Shown: positions 27,732 through 37,111, counted from the first letter of the stretch. The stretch: 46,480 bases of DNA from an uncultured Campylobacter sp. (GCF_938017705.1 NZ_CALIIS010000141.1:1-46480); one strand, 5' to 3'. Notes: a model not told the origin generated them from the sequence alone. Translations and numbers: made by a program.

Positions 27732-28100
27732 CGTCCTTATTTTTCTGTCTCTTTCTTTTCTATCCTTTTTGCTCATAAAATTTTTGGTATGACAGCTTTT
27801 TGCGCATCGTATAGAGATTACGGCAAAATAAGAGTCATGGACCGAAGTTCTTGGTTATCGAGCTACGAATTCCATATATCAAGACCCGAATTCCGCATAT
27901 ATGAATCGGGCAAAATTTCAAATTTTATTAAATATCCTTGATGGGATTAGAACTTTTGCTGATAGCTAGGTGGAAGGAATTGCTTTAAATAAAACGGCCA
28001 AGAATTCACTCAAATTCTATTCTGGCTGCATTCAAAAAAGCAAACTTTAAGCCCAAACCTACTACTCTAAAAATTCAAATTCTACAAATAAGGATACTGA
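27732..28100. other. Intergenic, 369 bp
   Basis: AT-rich; no ORF, RNA or strong repeat beyond the AAGGA ribosome site of the next gene. Confidence 0.4.
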
Positions 28101-28487
28101 ATGAAAAATTTCATATTTTCCGCACTTTTGGCTCTTGGCATCGCAGGCTGCGCCGTAAGCACCGCTCCGACGCCTGCAGGCAACTTACGCTCGCTAAAAT
28201 CCGAGATCGTAAACTACACTCGCCAAAGCTCCACAGCTTACGTCTATACGTTTAAAGACCTATCCAACGGCGAGCTATACACCGCTCGCGCAAGCAGATA
28301 TTATGCGGCTGCGGGAGATACTGCCTACATAAGTACCGCAGCAGGCGCTATCACCGATATGCGAATCATCTCGCGCAAAGCGGGTTCCGTTACTCCGCGC
28401 GCTTATGATATCGGTAAAATCGAGACCAAACAAATGCATAAAAACGACGCTATTGCTGTACCAGAGAGCGAAAATATCAGCTTTTAA
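28101..28487 (+). CDS. Small putative lipoprotein
   Basis: A 128-residue protein with a lipoprotein signal peptide. The lipobox LGIAGC places the acylated Cys at residue 17. The mature part is polar, with no domain I recognise, and contains a Tyr/Ser/Thr-rich central region. AAGGA lies upstream of the ATG. Probably envelope-located; function unknown. Confidence 0.75.
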   Translation: MKNFIFSALLALGIAGCAVSTAPTPAGNLRSLKSEIVNYTRQSSTAYVYTFKDLSNGELYTARASRYYAAAGDTAYISTAAGAITDMRIISRKAGSVTPRAYDIGKIETKQMHKNDAIAVPESENISF

Positions 28488-29074
28488 TCCTATACGATTT
28501 TTAGCCGCTATGCCCTTGAAGGTAAGCGAGCCTGCTTTTAATTTGCGATGAATGCTTTTTGTTTCGTTCTCTACTCTTATGAAGGCAATGGCTTCTGTTT
28601 TTAATCTAGTGGACTTGCGCGATTTGCTTGCACCTTAAAGTCCGCTGATTCTTTATGCGATTGCCTGCATAAATTTTATATTTTATAAGTTGTGGAATTT
28701 TATATTTCACAAAATTCTACGCTGCACATCTTGCTTATATGGCTCGGCTCGCATTTTATATCCGCTTGCTTTCGCGCTTAAAATTCCTTGCTGCATAGTG
28801 CCATTTTGTCCGTAAATTTTATATTATAGAAATACAGCTGGCGCTAGAATTTTGATTGCGAAATTCTTATAAATTTTCTTTCTCGTAGTTTTTCGCGCAC
28901 TGCTCGTTCTAAGTGCCGTATTCTCCGCCGATAAGATGTCGCGTAGATATTTTTAAAACCCACGCTTTGCGAATTTCGTATCTTGAAATTTCATTCATAA
29001 AATTTCACGTCGTAAAATTTTATGAAATTTCTCCCGCATGAAAGAGGTGTTGCCGTCTGTTTACCGCAGCCTGA
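28488..29074. other. Intergenic, about 590 bp
   Basis: No supported gene. RAATTY words are dense. The stretch ends at the promoter-like TATAAT (29075-29080) of the candidate small RNA. Confidence 0.4.
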
Positions 29075-29080
29075 TATAAT
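29075..29080 (+). promoter_or_regulatory. Candidate -10 box for a small RNA
   Basis: A perfect TATAAT in CCTGATATAATCCCC, with TTGCCG 19 bases upstream (29050-29055) as a weak -35. It lies 35 bases before a strong terminator, with no ORF between them. Confidence 0.55.
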
Positions 29081-29086
29081 CCCCAC

Positions 29087-29145
29087 ATCGAAATTAGAAC
29101 TCCTTTCAATAATGAGCGAGACCTGTGTGGGTCTCGCTTTTTTTA
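29087..29145 (+). ncRNA. Candidate small RNA upstream of the porin gene
   Basis: A consensus -10 and a strong intrinsic terminator delimit about 59 nt with no coding capacity. The unpaired middle contains GAACTCCTTT (29097-29106). This is exactly complementary to AAAGGAGTTC, the ribosome-binding site of the porin gene 160 bases downstream (29269-29278). Expression and the exact 5' end are inferred. Part of the complementarity is a generic anti-Shine-Dalgarno match, so the target link needs testing. Confidence 0.45.
29115..29145 (+). terminator. Strong intrinsic terminator (orphan)
   Basis: AGCGAGACC (29115-29123) pairs perfectly with GGTCTCGCT (29130-29138), loop of six, followed by seven Ts. 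No annotated gene ends here: the nearest upstream CDS stops at 28487. This suggests a short transcript of its own. Confidence 0.85.
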
Positions 29146-29225
29146 TGCCCGTTAAATTCGGATTTTCGGTAAATACTCGGTAACAATTTGGTAAAATTTT
29201 AGTATTTTTCAGCCTATTTTAAGCA

Positions 29226-29231
29226 TATAAT
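29226..29231 (+). promoter_or_regulatory. Porin promoter -10
   Basis: TATAAT in AAGCATATAATTTG follows T-rich periodic DNA, the Campylobacter sigma-70 pattern. It lies 50 bases before the porin ribosome site AAAGGAG. Confidence 0.7.
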
Positions 29232-29281
29232 TTGTCTTTTTGTGCTACTATTGCGCTTACAAACTTTTAAAGGAGTTCAAA

Positions 29282-30505
29282 ATGAAACTAGTTAAACTTA
29301 GTTTAGCGGCAGCAGTCGCTGCAGGTGCTCTTGCTATGAGTGCAAGTGCTGTTCCGTTAGAGGAAGCTATCAAGGACGTGGATCTAAACGGATACGCTCG
29401 TATGCGATATACCCATGATCACCTTAAAAATGAAACAAATAGCAATAAGGGCGTTTGGGAATTTAAATCCGAAGTAGATTTCAAAGCTAAAATCGATGAT
29501 AATTTCTTTGGTGTAGTGGGCGTTAGGTTCTTAGATAGAGATAATGGCGAGTCGCTTTCTTCTTCAAATAGCCAATATCACGGTACACAAAATCCAAGCG
29601 ACAAAGATTCTGATTTCGATATCGCTAAAGCTTATTTAGGATACACTATCGGCGGTACCACTATTGCAGTCGGTCGCCAGGGCATAGGTTCGTTCTTTAC
29701 CGACGATATGTATGGAGACGGTGTTAAGATTACTAGTACCGATATCGAGGGCTTGACAATTAGCGGCTTTTGGATGGATTCTTTAGAGAATGATAGCGAT
29801 ATTAGCTCTATAGATTCAAATGGAGCTTGGATGAATGATATTGGTCGAGTAGGTGGAAAATTAACTACCGATCATAATCTATATGGCATAGGATTTATGG
29901 GCTCATATGATCCTGTATCTTTCCAACTATGGTATAACGCTTTAGAGGACGTAGCACAGCTTTTCGCTGCAGAGCTAGCTCTAAATTTTGATATTTCCGA
30001 TGATTTCAATCTTGGCGTAAAAGGTCAATACGCATTCTCTGATTTCGACGGAGATTATAAAGATGCGGGCGCTAGTGATGCAGACTTCTGGGCAGCAGAG
30101 GCTAATGCTGGTTTCTTTGGCGTTGATTTAGCTGCAGGTTATTTAAAATTCGAACCTGATGATAAAGATAAACTTTCTTTTGTATCTTTTGAAGACCAAG
30201 GCTCCTTTATTAGCCCAGGTGAAGAGCTGCTAGACTATAGAACTTTCAGTGGTAAAAATCACTACTGGTATGTAGTAGCAGGCTATACCATCCCTGATAC
30301 TGGCATCAGAATCGGCGCTGATTACCTAGACGGTAAAGCAGATGGTGATAATGCATATGAGGTAGTAGGTAGAATTTCTTATAAATATAATGAAAAGCTA
30401 AGCTTCAAAACTTGGTATTCTCACTATAAGATTGATGATGCTTATGGCACAGGTCTTGATGAGAAAAAAGATCGCATCAGATTTGAGGCTAAATACAGCT
30501 TCTAA
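29282..30505 (+). CDS. Major outer membrane porin (Campylobacter MOMP family)
   Basis: A 407-residue trimeric beta-barrel porin that allows small hydrophilic solutes through the outer membrane. The start is the ATG at 29282, after AAAGGAG, which gives a classic signal peptide cleaved near SASA-VPL (residue 23). The mature protein alternates hydrophobic and charged strands, with the LNGYARMRYTH first strand and a C-terminal Phe (FEAKYSF) for barrel assembly. Acidic loops (Asp-rich) predominate, as in MOMP/PorA. Codon use is biased to A/T-ending codons, unlike GC-rich neighbours, consistent with very high expression. Confidence 0.9.
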   Translation: MKLVKLSLAAAVAAGALAMSASAVPLEEAIKDVDLNGYARMRYTHDHLKNETNSNKGVWEFKSEVDFKAKIDDNFFGVVGVRFLDRDNGESLSSSNSQYHGTQNPSDKDSDFDIAKAYLGYTIGGTTIAVGRQGIGSFFTDDMYGDGVKITSTDIEGLTISGFWMDSLENDSDISSIDSNGAWMNDIGRVGGKLTTDHNLYGIGFMGSYDPVSFQLWYNALEDVAQLFAAELALNFDISDDFNLGVKGQYAFSDFDGDYKDAGASDADFWAAEANAGFFGVDLAAGYLKFEPDDKDKLSFVSFEDQGSFISPGEELLDYRTFSGKNHYWYVVAGYTIPDTGIRIGADYLDGKADGDNAYEVVGRISYKYNEKLSFKTWYSHYKIDDAYGTGLDEKKDRIRFEAKYSF

Positions 30506-30531
30506 TTATTTACCTTATACGGGTAAAATTA

Positions 30532-30558
30532 GGGCGAAGCTTTTGCTTCGCCCTTTTT
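30532..30558 (+). terminator. Porin terminator
   Basis: GGGCGAAGC (30532-30540) and GCTTCGCCC (30545-30553) form a perfect stem with a TTTT loop and a T5 tail, 26 bases past the porin stop. Confidence 0.95.
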
Positions 30559-30580
30559 AAATTCTAAATCAAGGTTTTCT

Positions 30581-31156
30581 ATGAAAATTTTTAAAATTTC
30601 TTTTTTAGCATGTTTTTTTGCCTTTACTCTAAACGCTGCAGATAACACAAATGACGATACATACGTATTCGAAGCCAAAGGTGAGTTTGCCAAAGAGCTA
30701 AAATCCCTGATCGAAAAGCATTCTAAAGATGAAAACGTAACTGTAAATATCTACAAAAACGCTCCGGTCGCAGGCAGTAAAACCCATAGCGGCAAGGTAA
30801 ATCGAAATATAAATTCTTTAAAAGAAAGAGGTGGAGCTATCTTTGCTGAGAAGTGCGCTTCATGCCACGGCGAGAATGGCCAAAAAAAAGCTTATGGAGT
30901 ATCACGTAAACTCAAAGATATGGACGCCAAAGAGATCTCGATAGCTATGTCGCAATACACTACAGATCTAAGTTATGGTGGCAAGATGAAAAATATCATG
31001 CAGCCGATCGCCGCTAAGACGGGCGCTACGGAGCTAGGCTACATCATTGCTTATCTAAAAGGCGACGATTCGTTCCTATACGATAGCTCGTCTAGTAGGA
31101 GCACGAATACTGAAATTTCGACCGCCCCGAGCGAGCAGGGCTCATACCTAAAATAA
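30581..31156 (+). CDS. Periplasmic c-type cytochrome
   Basis: A 191-residue protein with a signal peptide (about residues 1-19). A leader domain without a haem motif is followed by a single class I cytochrome domain with CASCH (Cys92, Cys95, His96). A later Met (in KMKNIMQPI) could be the sixth haem ligand. It is a small monohaem electron carrier. The final 25 residues are Ser/Thr-rich. A weak ribosome site (AAGG) precedes the ATG, ten bases before a DJ-1 gene that is probably co-transcribed. Confidence 0.85.
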   Translation: MKIFKISFLACFFAFTLNAADNTNDDTYVFEAKGEFAKELKSLIEKHSKDENVTVNIYKNAPVAGSKTHSGKVNRNINSLKERGGAIFAEKCASCHGENGQKKAYGVSRKLKDMDAKEISIAMSQYTTDLSYGGKMKNIMQPIAAKTGATELGYIIAYLKGDDSFLYDSSSSRSTNTEISTAPSEQGSYLK

Positions 31157-31166
31157 AGGAGCGTAG

Positions 31167-31709
31167 ATGAAAGTAGCGATCGTTTTGGCAAACGGATTTG
31201 AAGAGATCGAGGCGGTAAGTTTGATCGATATTTTGCGCCGCGCGGAGATCGATGCAGTATCCGTGGGGCTGGATAAGAAATGCGTCTGCGGTGCGCACGG
31301 CGTAGAGATGATCGCCGATGAAATTTTAGACGATATAAAAGTTTCGGAATTTGATATGATCGTTTTGCCTGGCGGCTTGCCCGGAGCCGAAAATTTGGCA
31401 AAGAGCGAGAGGCTGGGGCAAGTACTGCGCGATTTCGATGCAAATAACGCAAAAATCGGCGCAATATGTGCCGCTCCATGGGCGCTAGCTACCGCGGGTG
31501 TGCTAAAAAGCTCTTACACTTGTTATCCGGGTTTTGAAAATCAGATCGCTCACCCAGGCTATACGAATTCGGCGAATGTCGTAAAAGATCAAAATATAAT
31601 GACTTCGAAAGGCCCTGCTACTGCGATGGAATTCGCACTGCAAATCGTCCGCGAGCTAAAAGGCGAGCAGGTTTATTCCAAGCTAAAGTCCGATTTGCTT
31701 TTTAAATAA
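31167..31709 (+). CDS. DJ-1/PfpI family protein (YajL/ThiJ-like)
   Basis: A 180-residue alpha/beta protein of the DJ-1 superfamily. The reactive nucleophile elbow is Cys101 (GAICAAPWAL), and the conserved N-terminal GFEEIE contains the partner Glu. Closest to YajL-type chaperone/deglycase-like proteins; the biochemical role is debated in the family. AAAGGAG upstream of the ATG. It follows the cytochrome gene by ten bases. Confidence 0.88.
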   Translation: MKVAIVLANGFEEIEAVSLIDILRRAEIDAVSVGLDKKCVCGAHGVEMIADEILDDIKVSEFDMIVLPGGLPGAENLAKSERLGQVLRDFDANNAKIGAICAAPWALATAGVLKSSYTCYPGFENQIAHPGYTNSANVVKDQNIMTSKGPATAMEFALQIVRELKGEQVYSKLKSDLLFK

Positions 31710-31964
31710 AATCTCAAGTTAGAGCCAACTCCAGCGCGCCTTATTTTGCCATTTGTAAAACGGGGCGTGCTGATTTTGCTGCGCCTGAGGGCTGTAAATT
31801 TTATCTCGTTCTACACGTATAATATAGCCACAATATTTATTCTGAGTATCCATAAACGACGAATGGAATTCTCACAACCCAAATTCTAAATCGAAAAACG
31901 CAAAAGACTTTGTGCGTGACAGATGGAATTTTATTGGAGCTAGTCGCTATTGAAACTAAACCTT

Positions 31965-32170
31965 ACCGTCGCGATGGCGTGAAGCGCAAGTATGAAGGAT
32001 ATTTTGGGCGTAGGCTCTCAAAAGGATACTCAGCTGAATAAATTTTAGTGCGGCACCTTCGCGATGCACTCGCCAGCTGAAGCTAACAGATTGCGCAAAA
32101 CGTGCTAAACAAGGGTATCGGCGTGATCAAAAACGATAAGATCACGCTGGATATAAATTTGATCAAATAG
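31965..32170 (+). pseudogene. Decayed partial copy of luxS
   Basis: About 206 bp align to the last 210 bp of luxS (7301-7510), sharing long exact stretches such as AGTATGAAGGATATTTTGGG and TGCGGCACCTTCGCGATGCA. The copy has a nonsense change (CAG to TAG in the LNKFQCGTF segment), a three-base deletion earlier and a one-base deletion later. It cannot encode LuxS. It lacks the zinc-binding N-terminal half. It is an internal duplicate, not the functional gene. Confidence 0.9.
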
Positions 32171-32180
32171 CGATGTCAAT

Positions 32181-32285
32181 GTGTCAAGAGGCAAAACGGC
32201 GCAGTTTTTTGAAGGTTTTGTTGGTAAAGCTCAGATTTATCGGGAAGCATATAAGCTTGTAGCGCGCGACGAAAGTGTCATTTAG
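32181..32285 (+). other. Short open frame of uncertain meaning
   Basis: A 34-codon frame starting at GTG encodes a protein-like sequence ending VARDESVI, directly after the luxS remnant. There is no ribosome site and no family I recognise. It may be the tail of another decayed gene. Confidence 0.2.
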
Positions 32286-32306
32286 AATTCCTAAAAAGGA
32301 TAAAAT

Positions 32307-33002
32307 TTAGCGCTTCTTTAAAATATCGTCGTTTAAAAATCTCGCGCTGCTTTGTATTGTTTTGATAACGCGGTCTTTAGAATTTTGCGTTTTGTAGGGT
32401 ACGGGTCTATGTGCGATCAAATTTACGCGCCCGATTTTCGCCGTGAAATAAAAAATCCCCAGTATTGTCGCGTTTAGAAATACTCCAAAATGTATCCGTT
32501 CTAATCCCCATATCCCTATGCTGGCGGCATGAATGGGCACAAAAATTATCGCGATTAAGACCGGATAATAATCCGAAATTTTATTTTTGGCAAGGATTAC
32601 GGTCGTAACGATGGCGTATGCGATGAGCGTAAAAGGAGAGATAAGCAAGAGTGCAAAAAGCGCGTTTATGCGCTGATAATCTTCGTGCCCGATTAAGACG
32701 CAAAAACTACAAAACGCGAGCGTTATGAGAAAAAATAAAGGTAAAATCCACCGCGTTTTCACGTCGCGCCCTTTAAGTAGCGATAAAAAGAGTAGATGAG
32801 AACCCAGCGCAATACAATAATAATCAAATATAACCGACGAGCTTAAAAACGTGAGCGGTATGCCGAGCAGTGCACCCGGCCCGTCAAAATATATCCCACT
32901 AAACATGAGCCACGTGATAAAGAGTATAAAAGCATATTTAAGACCCGCATAAGTGGCGCAAACACAGATACTAACGAGGATAAATCATATAAATTTGCTC
33001 AT
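32307..33002 (-). pseudogene. Membrane protein gene interrupted by in-frame TGA
   Basis: Read from the ATG at 33002, which has a good upstream site (AGGGAAAGG), the frame is M-S-K-F-I-stop. The stop is TGA at 32985-32987. After it the same frame stays open for 226 codons and encodes a hydrophobic multi-pass protein. Without the stop it would be about 231 residues. The remaining downstream start (ATG 32906) has no ribosome site and would remove a membrane segment. The layout (short leader, several membrane segments, basic tail) resembles the proteins at 355-1032 and 10113-10679. One base change, for example TGG to TGA, explains the break. Confidence 0.7.
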
Positions 33003-33241
33003 TTGCCTTTCCCTAAATTTAAGTAATTATAGCAAACCGCGACAAACGAACAGCGCAAAATTTTAAATTTAGCCGTGCGCTCGCCGAATCCGCTGCCGAT
33101 TGCGAGCTTGGGTGAGAGAACCTGCCAATGCCTTCGTATTATTTCATCCGCGTCCGCGCCGCAAGAACAAATTTCATAAATTCTAAATCCGTTTTGCGTT
33201 ATCATTGCGCTAAATTTAAAATTTTACGCAAAGGGGATCGT

Positions 33242-33988
33242 ATGAAAAACACGGCATTCATAACGGGCGCTACGAGCGGCTTTGGCGAGGCGATCGCCAG
33301 GGCGCTTAGCGCGCAGGGTTATAAGATCATTGCGCTTGGGCGTCGCAAAGATCGGCTGCAAAAGCTAGCGAGTGAACTAGGTAATACGCACATTATCGCC
33401 GCGGATATTCGCGATAAAGCTGCGGTGTTTGACGCCGTAAGCGCGCTGCCTGAAAATTTCAAAGACGTCGAGGTGCTCGTAAATAACGCAGGGCTTGCGC
33501 TCGGGCTTGAGGGGATCGCGCAGACGCCCGTAGAGGATTTGGAGACGATGGTCGATACGAATATCAAAGGTGTGCTGTATTCGACCAAGGCGGTGCTGCC
33601 GCTGATGATCGCGCGCGGCAGCGGCTATATCTTCAATCTCGGCTCGACTGCAGGCGCATGGCCATATCCGGGTAGCCACGTTTACGGCGCGAGCAAGGCG
33701 TTTATCAAGCAGTTTAGCCGCAATATCCGCAACGATCTGCGCGGCACGGGCATCCGCGTGACGGAGATCGCGCCGGGTATCTGTAAGAGCGAGTTTAGCG
33801 AGGTGCGCTTTAAAGGCGACGTAGCGCGCGCTGCGGCCGTGTATGAGGGGGTCGATGCGATCCTGCCCGAGGACATCGCGCAGATCGTGCTAAACTGCCT
33901 AGCGATGCCGCACCGCGTAAATATCAACGTCGTAGAGGCGATGGCGACGCAGCAGAGCTGGGCCGGGCTTTTTATCGAAAAGCATTAA
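33242..33988 (+). CDS. Short-chain dehydrogenase/reductase (YdfG-like)
   Basis: A 248-residue classical SDR. The NADP-binding TGATSGFG motif (residues 8-15), NNAG (81-84), catalytic Ser135, Tyr148 and Lys152 (YGASK) are all present. The sequence fits YdfG-type enzymes that oxidise 3-hydroxy acids such as L-allo-threonine and serine, or reduce the 3-oxo forms. The start at 33242 follows GGGG; the longer frame from 33128 has no site. It lies 16 bases before the antiporter gene, so the two are likely co-transcribed. Confidence 0.9.
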   Translation: MKNTAFITGATSGFGEAIARALSAQGYKIIALGRRKDRLQKLASELGNTHIIAADIRDKAAVFDAVSALPENFKDVEVLVNNAGLALGLEGIAQTPVEDLETMVDTNIKGVLYSTKAVLPLMIARGSGYIFNLGSTAGAWPYPGSHVYGASKAFIKQFSRNIRNDLRGTGIRVTEIAPGICKSEFSEVRFKGDVARAAAVYEGVDAILPEDIAQIVLNCLAMPHRVNINVVEAMATQQSWAGLFIEKH

Positions 33989-34004
33989 ATTCTAAGGCGA
34001 GAAA

Positions 34005-35699
34005 ATGAAAAAAATTCTATTACTAATGTTTTTATCGGTTGCCGCGTTTGCGGTAGATGACGCGACCAGACAGCATAATGCCGAGCTTTTCGGCATCTGG
34101 ACGCTGGTACCGCCCGTCGTGGCAATCGCGCTTGCCTTTATCACCAAAGAGGTGATTTTATCGCTTTTCATCGGCGTTTTTAGCGGCACCTATATGCTTG
34201 CAGTCGTTAACGACAATCCGATCTCCGCGCTCGTAGGAGCCTTTACGGATCTGGTCGCGCGCGTGGTGGGCTCGATGGCCAGTAAAGGCAACGCGGGCGT
34301 GCTTTTGCAGGTGCTTTGTATCGGCGGCGTAGTCGCGCTGATTAGCAGGACGGGCGGCACGAAAGCCGTGGCGCTTTGGATTAGCAAGCACGCCAAAACT
34401 GGCATCTCGGCGCAAATTTCAACATGGGTTATGGGTCTTTTCGTATTTTTCGACGACTACGCAAACGCACTAATCGTAGGTCCCGTCATGAGGCCGATCA
34501 CCGATAAATTTAGAGTCAGCCGCGAAAAGCTCGCTTTCATCATCGACGCCACCGCCGCACCGATTGCGGGTATCGCGCTAATTTCTACCTGGGTAGGTCT
34601 TGAGGTCTCTTTGATAAGAGCGGGATATGATCAGATCGGCGTGCAAAACGTAAATGCCTTCTCGATCTTCGTGCAAACCATGCCGTATCGCTTCTACAAT
34701 CTTTTTATGCTTGCTTTCGTGGTTTACGTAGCGTTTATGCGCAGAGATTTCGGACCGATGCTCTCTGCCGAAAGGCGCGCGGCGAGCGGCGAAATCCACT
34801 CTAAAAATTCTAACATCGCCGAGCTTGAAGATAAAACGCTAGAGCCCAAAGAGGGGATCAAGCCGCAGGCTTCAAACGCCGTTATCCCGCTTATAGTGCT
34901 AATCTGCGGTGCATTTGCAAGCTTTTATTTTAGCGGGCTAAGCAAGCTTGAGGGCGATGCCCTTGCGGCTGCAAAAGCCGCTCCGCTAAGCTTTGCGACG
35001 CTTCAGGCGACGTTCGGCAATGCAAACTCGTCGGTCGCGCTTTTTCAAGCGGCGCTTCTTGCCATGGTCGTGTCTATATTTATGAGCGTTTACCGCAAAA
35101 TTTTTAACATCAGAGAGGCGATCTCTACGTGGATTAAAGGGTGGAAGACGATGATCGTCACGATCGTGATCCTGCTGCTTGCTTGGTCGCTCAGCTCTGT
35201 CATCAAAGAGCTCGGCACGTCGCGCTATCTAGTCGATATGCTAAGCCAAAACACGCCGAAATTTTTGCTTCCGGTAGCGATTTTCGTGCTGGGCTCGTTC
35301 ATTAGCTTTTCGACGGGCACGAGCTACGGCACGATGGGAATTCTAATGCCGCTTGCCATACCTTTGGCAAACGCCGTAGGGCTTCATTACGGGCTTTCGG
35401 GCGATGCGCTTCACGCCTATATGATCGTAAACATCTCGGGCGTGCTAACCGGCGCGATTTTTGGCGATCATTGCTCGCCGATTTCGGACACCACGATCCT
35501 TTCGTCGATGGGTGCGGGCTGCGATCATATCGAGCACGTAAAGACGCAGATGCCTTACGCTCTATCCGTCGGCGCGGTCGCCGTGGTGGCGGGATATCTG
35601 CCCGTAGCGCTAGGACTTAGCGTCTGGATCGCGCTGCCGATGGGACTTGCCGTTACGTGGGCTCTCGTGCGGTTCGCAGGTAAAAAGATAGAGGAGTAG
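34005..35699 (+). CDS. NhaC-family Na+/H+ antiporter
   Basis: A 564-residue inner-membrane transporter with about 11-13 membrane segments. Family motifs are visible: the FFDDYANALIVGPVMRPITD region, and the C-terminal GTSYGTMGILMPLAIPLA and GDHCSPISDTTILSS blocks. Proteins of this type exchange protons for sodium or sometimes carboxylates; the substrate is not certain from sequence. The first residues are signal-like. A weak AGGCGAG site precedes the ATG. Confidence 0.88.
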   Translation: MKKILLLMFLSVAAFAVDDATRQHNAELFGIWTLVPPVVAIALAFITKEVILSLFIGVFSGTYMLAVVNDNPISALVGAFTDLVARVVGSMASKGNAGVLLQVLCIGGVVALISRTGGTKAVALWISKHAKTGISAQISTWVMGLFVFFDDYANALIVGPVMRPITDKFRVSREKLAFIIDATAAPIAGIALISTWVGLEVSLIRAGYDQIGVQNVNAFSIFVQTMPYRFYNLFMLAFVVYVAFMRRDFGPMLSAERRAASGEIHSKNSNIAELEDKTLEPKEGIKPQASNAVIPLIVLICGAFASFYFSGLSKLEGDALAAAKAAPLSFATLQATFGNANSSVALFQAALLAMVVSIFMSVYRKIFNIREAISTWIKGWKTMIVTIVILLLAWSLSSVIKELGTSRYLVDMLSQNTPKFLLPVAIFVLGSFISFSTGTSYGTMGILMPLAIPLANAVGLHYGLSGDALHAYMIVNISGVLTGAIFGDHCSPISDTTILSSMGAGCDHIEHVKTQMPYALSVGAVAVVAGYLPVALGLSVWIALPMGLAVTWALVRFAGKKIEE

Positions 35700-35977
35700 C
35701 TCTGTAAATTTTTAAATTTTGCTTTTGTCTTCCGCTTCCGAATTCCGCAAAGATGCGGAATTCTGTCCGGCGAAATTTTGCTTTATCCCGCAGAATTCCG
35801 CTTTGTAAAATTCCGTCGCGCGGATAAAATTTTAAAACGAAATTTCAAAAAGCGCGAGCAAATTTTAAAAGCTGAATTTTAACTAGCCGTGTTAAAACGG
35901 CGCGTGCGCCTGTAATTCAAATTTTTTAAAGTAAACGGATAGTAAAATACCGATAAATTTCAAACAAGGAGAATGAA

Positions 35978-36372
35978 ATGAAAAATCCTAAAATGTTCCT
36001 CTGGGGGGGGTGTTAGCTGCTTTATTAGTAGGCTGCGGCGATGATACCGAGGTAAAAACTAAAGAATATTACGACGCTCATCCGGACGAAGCCAAAGAGG
36101 TTTTATCAAAGTGTGATTTTAATACACTTAAAGACGGAAGTAACTCATATAAAAATTGCGTAAATGCAAAAACGGTCGTAGAGGAAAAAAGTATGGCGTA
36201 TTCGGTCAAGTATTATATGGAACACTTGGACGAAGCTAAGGCTATCATAGAAAAATATAAAGAGAAAGAGCCGGCAGATAAAAATAGCGTTGAGTATAGT
36301 AATTTGATGAATGCAAAAGAGGCTAATGGCAATATGAAATTAAGGGGCTTTTTGGAAAATCAAGCACGATAA
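35978..36372 (+). pseudogene. EexN-family lipoprotein, phase-variable and out of frame (G8)
   Basis: The ATG at 35978 has a strong site (AAGGAG, six bases away). The frame meets a G8 tract (36003-36010) and stops after 12 codons. Adding one G (G9) restores a lipoprotein start MKNPKMFLWGGVLAALLVGC with Cys20. The body then runs 120 more codons to 36372 without a break. It has two EexN-like units: one reads EYYDAHPDEAKEVLSKC ... CVNA, the other KYYMEHLDEAKAII ... LMNAKEA. EexN proteins are small lipoproteins linked to plasmid entry exclusion. Probably a switchable (contingency) gene caught OFF; a sequencing slip in the G tract is the alternative. Confidence 0.75.
36003..36010 (+). repeat. Homopolymer G8 tract in a lipoprotein signal peptide
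   Basis: Eight consecutive Gs sit exactly at the frame break of the EexN-like gene. Poly-G tracts of 8 or more are the usual phase-variation signals of Campylobacter. Confidence 0.85.
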
Positions 36373-37111
36373 ATTATTTTGGTATCGGCTTAGTATTAAC
36401 TCTTCTCTCGCGCTCTTAATACATTCTAAATTTACTCCGCGCCTTTGGTGCAGAGTAAATTTGCCCTGCACGGCGCCGAATTTTGCGGTATAAATCTCGC
36501 CCGCGAAACGACATGGCGCGAAATCTTGCTTTACGGATTTTGGAATTTCAAATTTTAAAGCCTACAAGCTTTTGGCTACCACAGAAAAGACTTGCGGGCT
36601 TCGCGGCGCCTTAAAATTTAATCATTTTAAAATTTACGCCGTGCACCTTGCCTAAATTTCTCTCGGCGGCGGTGAAATTTCGCAGTGCGGCATCCTAAAT
36701 TTCACGATCTCACATGCCGCTAGTCAAATTTTCTCGGCGACGGTTTGCGCGGCGCATTAAATTTAACCTCGCGCGCGCACTTTATCCGCTCTCTAGTCTA
36801 AATTTAAAATTTCAAATCCGCAGCGATAATTCGTGCGGCGCGAGGTTACTCCTGCAAACAGCGATCTCGGCTCGCGCTATGAAATTCAAAGAATTAGTGG
36901 CAACGGCGGCGCTTGGCTTGCGCTATGCGGTTTCAAGGCAGACGGCGGCGTTGTGCGTTAAATTTTAAATTTACGTGCCGGACAGCGGAAGGCAGCATTT
37001 GCCCCGTAAAATTTTAACTTTCGCGCGCTGGACGACGACTAAGCGCCATTGCTCGCGCGCCGTTGCGAAGCCGCTTCTAAATCATCAAGCCGAGTTAAAT
37101 TTTAGCGCGCT
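36373..37111. other. Intergenic, about 740 bp
   Basis: No supported gene. The stretch is built of repeated AT words and short GC-rich pieces; an 84-codon frame at 36714-36968 has no ribosome site and is low complexity. Confidence 0.4.

Noticed and set aside
36714..36968. 84-codon plus-strand frame
   Set aside because: No ribosome site; repeat-derived sequence.
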